A stretch of 64,000 nucleotides of DNA, taken from positions 434,001 to 498,000 of the forward strand of contig NZ_FOXS01000004.1 of assembly GCF_900115775.1 (NCBI RefSeq), in the 5' to 3' direction. This document shows, in pieces, positions 62,101 to 64,000 of this stretch. The notes beneath the pieces were generated by a model. The model made no database searches, was not told the origin of the DNA, and saw only the letters and a program-made list of their open reading frames with translations. The DNA comes from Hymenobacter arizonensis. Lineage in GTDB: Bacteria; Bacteroidota; Bacteroidia; Cytophagales; Hymenobacteraceae. Position numbers and translations under genes: made by a program. Positions within the stretch are counted from its first letter, which is position 1, and every line of letters begins with the position of its first letter.

Positions 62101-62304
62101 TTTTACGAGCACCGTGACGCCGGGCAGGCCTTCGCCCTTTTCATCGGTCACGCGGCCGGTGATGGGGCGGTCCGCCGCGGCAGTCAGTGCCGAAAAAGTC
62201 TTACTTGAGTGGTCCCCGTCGGGGTGCGCGGCGGCCAGCAGGGGCACGGCGACCAGCAGCGTCGGCAATAGCAGCCGGCGCGCCAGGAGTACTTGTTTGC
62301 GCAT
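59140..62304 (-). CDS. SusC/RagA-family TonB-dependent outer-membrane transporter
   Basis: A 1054-residue protein. The start at 62304 (MRKQVLLARRLLLPTLLVAV) is chosen because it begins the signal peptide; an upstream frame exists but is unlikely. After the signal come a CarboxypepD_reg-like domain (ITGRVTDEKGEGLPGVTVLV, about 55-135), the SusC signature ALDEVVVTGYQSQRKADLTG (TonB box region), a plug (LYVIDGIPTKEGINQI and SIQVLKDASAASIYGSRAGN), then a 22-strand-type barrel. It imports oligofructans across the outer membrane with SusD. The 352-base region upstream contains a palindrome (62571-62585) and should carry its regulated promoter. Confidence 0.92.
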   Translation of the reverse strand: MRKQVLLARRLLLPTLLVAVPLLAAAHPDGDHSSKTFSALTAAADRPITGRVTDEKGEGLPGVTVLVKGTAVGTGTGPDGSFALTVPDNATLVLSFVGYKTQEIAVGSQTTVAVQMVADAAALDEVVVTGYQSQRKADLTGAVAVVKTDEIKDMASNDVTRNLQGRVPGVQINTDGAPGSAATVRIRGIGTLGNNDPLYVIDGIPTKEGINQINQNDIESIQVLKDASAASIYGSRAGNGVIIITTKKAKRGATRVDFSTFFSVQQPGPNIQLLNTQDYGRVYGQAAINDGTVPSLPYYNFQTRRDASGRLVLDGVTVPEFIDADKTQRAANTDWFKETQQNALIQSYNLSLSSGGERGGALFSLNYYDNSGTLKHTSFDRMTARLNSDYNFLEGKLKVGENLTIVKSQRAEFDLNLVRDRTTQLPSIVPVRTVDGVGWGGPVAGMSDRDNPLRLLTDNKQNRSNTGRVFGNLFADAEILKGLHLRTSFGIDYSLFKYRQIYKTYKAGFLSEQNNRVTDNNRFWGNWVWQNTLNYDMTLGGKHQLGVVAGTERISYYDESSFASRTNFASEDLNYAYLDAGAANKDNGGGATAFRLASYFAKINYSFADRYLLSATLRRDGSSRFGENERFGVFPALSAGWRLSEETFVKDALPILSDLKLRAGWGQTGNQDIANFASRGLYQSLLGTLDPNFEYDRGTAYDIYGNDTNLPSGYRRVQRANPGLKWETTTQTNIGVDFGLMENKLSGSVDYFVKNSKDILVNLPFLAVVGEGGDQFVNGASIQNKGWEFLLSYQNELAGGLTYGITGNLSTYRNKLTYLPDEVINAYGGNGQDVTRLGHSINAVYGYVADGLYQNSAEVSGGPTQVGAAPGRIRYKDLNGDGKVDNFDQTWLTEGVPNFNYGLNLNAGYKGFDAQVFFQGVQGLDAFNNAKFRTDFSSLASGENWGQRLLDAWTPTNTGSTIPAATLINTNNEGRPSTYFIENASYMKLRNVQLGYSLPSAWVSRGKLQGVRLYVQGQNIFTVKSKEYTGADPEVTNYQYPLPRIFTAGLNVSF

Positions 62305-62656
62305 GGGAATTTGGAAAAGTGAAAGTGGAAAAATGCAGCGTTTGCGCATCAGGCCACACTCCTTCAGGAGCGCTTCAATGCTTGCCCCGCCCGTCCGGAA
62401 ACGATTGTAGGCAGCGGGCAGCCCGGGAGCTGCAGCAGAGAAGGCAGGAAAAGCAGGGAGCAGGCACGACGGCTTCATGTCCCAAAGGTGGGGCAGCGTC
62501 GGGGCCAGCTGGTAGCGCGATTATCCCAAATAGTATCACTATTCGTTCGCCTACAAAAAACAAAATAACCTGCTGATAATCAGCATATAATCAAGATAAA
62601 TTTAGCATAAGCCGCCTACGGCCTATCACTCATGTTACCCGACTATAAGAATTGAT
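62305..62656. promoter_or_regulatory. Regulatory gap upstream of susC
   Basis: 352 bases between the susC start and the hybrid regulator's stop codon. The part nearest susC is GC-rich; the part at 62520-62650 is strongly AT-rich, with a perfect 7+1+7 palindrome TGCTGATAATCAGCA at 62571-62585. The AraC-type domain of the regulator next door is a candidate binder. No exact TAnnTTTG box was found. Confidence 0.4.
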
Positions 62657-64000
62657 TCACGCACTCGGCGTTGTGTGCAGCGCCCGGAACTCGGAGGGCG
62701 AGATGCGGTACTTGGCCTTGAAGCTGGCCGAGAAGTATGAGGGCGAAGCAAAGCCCAATTGGTAGGCCACGTCAGCGATGTTCAACTCGGTGTTGAGCAA
62801 TTGCTGCCGGGCTTTAGTCAGGCGAATGTCCTGGATGAAGTCAGTCACGCCCGTGCCGAGCAGGGCCTTGGTCTTGCGGTAGAGCTGTACCCGGGAAGTG
62901 CCCAGGCTGCGGGCCACGTCTTCCACGCTCAACTTGGAATTGCTCAAGTTAGCCTCCACTATGGCTGTGAGGTCGGCCAGGAATTTCTGGTCCACCCGCT
63001 GGGGGGCCACGGTCGCCGTGTCCACGGAAATGCCACGCCGAAAATGTTCGCGCTGCCGCTCCCGGTTGCCGAGCAACGTACGCAGGCTTTCGAGCAGAAA
63101 GGTCGGGTTGAAGGGCTTGGTCAGATAGAGGTCCGCCCCAGCCTGCACGCCTTCTACCTGTTGCTCGGGAGCGCTGCGGGCGGTGAGCAGCACCAGCGGA
63201 ATGTGCGAGGTGCGCCAATCGCTCTTGAGGGCTGCGGCCACGTCCAGGCCACTGAGCTCGGGCAGGTTCACGTCGCACACAATAAGGTCCGGAATGGTTT
63301 CGCCGGCCAGGCGCAGGCCGGTGGCGCCATCGGTGGCGGTTTGCACCTGAAAATGGGCGCCCAGCTTTTGGGCCAGGAAAGCGTTAACCTCCTCGTTGTC
63401 CTCTATCACCAGCACCAGTTCCTTGCGGTCATTGCCGGGTTGGCCGGCGGCAGGCACTTGGTCAGGTGCCGCAGCCTCCAGGTCCACTTCGGCCAGCGCC
63501 AGAGGCGGAGCAAGCGCCTCCGTGCTGCGCAAGGCGGCGGGCAGTTCCTGGGGCAAGGTCACGGTAAAGGTGCTGCCCTGGCCCGGAGTACTGGTAAAAC
63601 TTAGCTCGCCCTGATGCAGACGCGCCAGGCCCATAGCCAGGGCGAGGCCCATGCCCGACCCTTTGGCGCTGCCCTGCTGGCCTTGGTAGAACCATTCGAA
63701 GATGTGGGCCCGGTCCTGTTCGCTGATGCCGCGGCCGGTGTCTTCCACGCTGATGCGCACCTGGCGCGCGGCGGGCAGGGGCTGGATGCTGACCGTAATC
63801 TGCCCGGCCTCCGGGGTGAATTTCAGGGCGTTAGAGAGCAGGTTGAAAATGATTTTATCGAGGATGTTCACGTCAAACCACAGCCGGATGCTGGGTTCAG
63901 CTGGCAAAAACCGCAGGTTGATGCCGCGCTGCCGGGCGGGCTTCTCAAACACGTCCATGATGTCGCGCACGAAGGCTACTACGTTGCTTTCCGTGGCCCG
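62657..64000 (-). CDS. Hybrid two-component system regulator (HTCS), N-terminus outside window
   Basis: The visible 447 residues run to the right edge; the frame stays open there. In order: the end of a histidine kinase ATPase domain (NLLSNALKF N-box, EDTGRGI G1-box, KGSGMGLALAMGLA G2-box), a response-regulator receiver (VIEDNEEVNAFL, phospho-acceptor Asp in DLIVCDVNLPE, Lys in LTKPF), and an AraC-type DNA-binding domain (SVEDVARSLGTSRVQLYRKT, NIADVAYQLGFASPSYFSAS). This is the HTCS layout. The missing N-terminus should hold the periplasmic sensor. Adjacent to a fructan SusCD operon, it should sense fructose and activate it. Confidence 0.9.
   Translation of the reverse strand, partial: RATESNVVAFVRDIMDVFEKPARQRGINLRFLPAEPSIRLWFDVNILDKIIFNLLSNALKFTPEAGQITVSIQPLPAARQVRISVEDTGRGISEQDRAHIFEWFYQGQQGSAKGSGMGLALAMGLARLHQGELSFTSTPGQGSTFTVTLPQELPAALRSTEALAPPLALAEVDLEAAAPDQVPAAGQPGNDRKELVLVIEDNEEVNAFLAQKLGAHFQVQTATDGATGLRLAGETIPDLIVCDVNLPELSGLDVAAALKSDWRTSHIPLVLLTARSAPEQQVEGVQAGADLYLTKPFNPTFLLESLRTLLGNRERQREHFRRGISVDTATVAPQRVDQKFLADLTAIVEANLSNSKLSVEDVARSLGTSRVQLYRKTKALLGTGVTDFIQDIRLTKARQQLLNTELNIADVAYQLGFASPSYFSASFKAKYRISPSEFRALHTTPSA

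Overview
The window looks like chromosome from a GC-rich member of the Bacteroidota, most likely Hymenobacter or a close relative. This is inferred from: a SusC/SusD pair with a hybrid two-component regulator, two Oar-like TonB-dependent receptors that begin with a carboxypeptidase-regulatory-like domain, DUF4468/DUF4136/DUF4397 proteins typical of the phylum, Bacteroidota-type -7 boxes (TAnnTTTG), and little sign of Shine-Dalgarno sequences. No phage, plasmid or CRISPR locus was seen.

Layout. (1) 1-4474: a TM2-domain fragment, a DUF4468 secreted protein, an ABC exporter-like ATPase/permease and two tandem DUF4136 lipoproteins. (2) 4486-19699: a purine-catabolism island. One strand carries xdhC, a cytochrome c-fused urate oxidase (puuD), xdhB, xdhA and guanine deaminase. 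The other carries allB, allC, allE, uraD, uraH, a DUF6986 enzyme and a secreted amidohydrolase. Together they convert guanine to xanthine, urate, HIU, OHCU, allantoin, allantoate, ureidoglycine and ureidoglycolate. No recognised ureidoglycolate lyase or dehydrogenase is present; the DUF6986 protein is the unassigned enzyme of the cluster. (3) 19843-27937: a hypothetical lipoprotein, a glycosyltransferase, a HEAT-repeat/cyclophilin fusion lipoprotein, an aldo/keto reductase, a cupin, cysE and cysK. (4) tRNA-Ala(GGC), then two paralogous TonB-dependent receptors flanking a DUF4397 lipoprotein, an NlpC/P60 lipoprotein, a GlcD-type FAD oxidase, a Tat-type amidase and an acyl-CoA-binding protein. 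(5) 41335-51717: a cell-surface sugar region with asnB, UDP-glucose dehydrogenase, UDP-xylose synthase, an FdtA-like ketoisomerase, a GNAT acyltransferase, a GT2 glycosyltransferase and a DegT aminotransferase. The middle and right edge hold decayed insertion sequences (IS1595, IS5-type, IS3) and a broken membrane-protein gene. (6) 53490-64000: a fructan utilisation locus (GH32, fructokinase, MFS transporter, SusD, SusC and a hybrid two-component regulator cut by the window edge), with gene content like the Bacteroides thetaiotaomicron fructan locus.

The most unusual feature is a set of long, near-perfect intergenic inverted repeats belonging to several families: nested multi-hairpin elements of 134-200 bp, a GTCATnnnGAGnGCAGC family, a TGTAGCGCGG family and others. 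They sit in almost every gap of the purine island and several other gaps. Some supply the stop codon of the preceding gene or end a few bases before the next start codon. No transposase or RAYT gene for them is present here.
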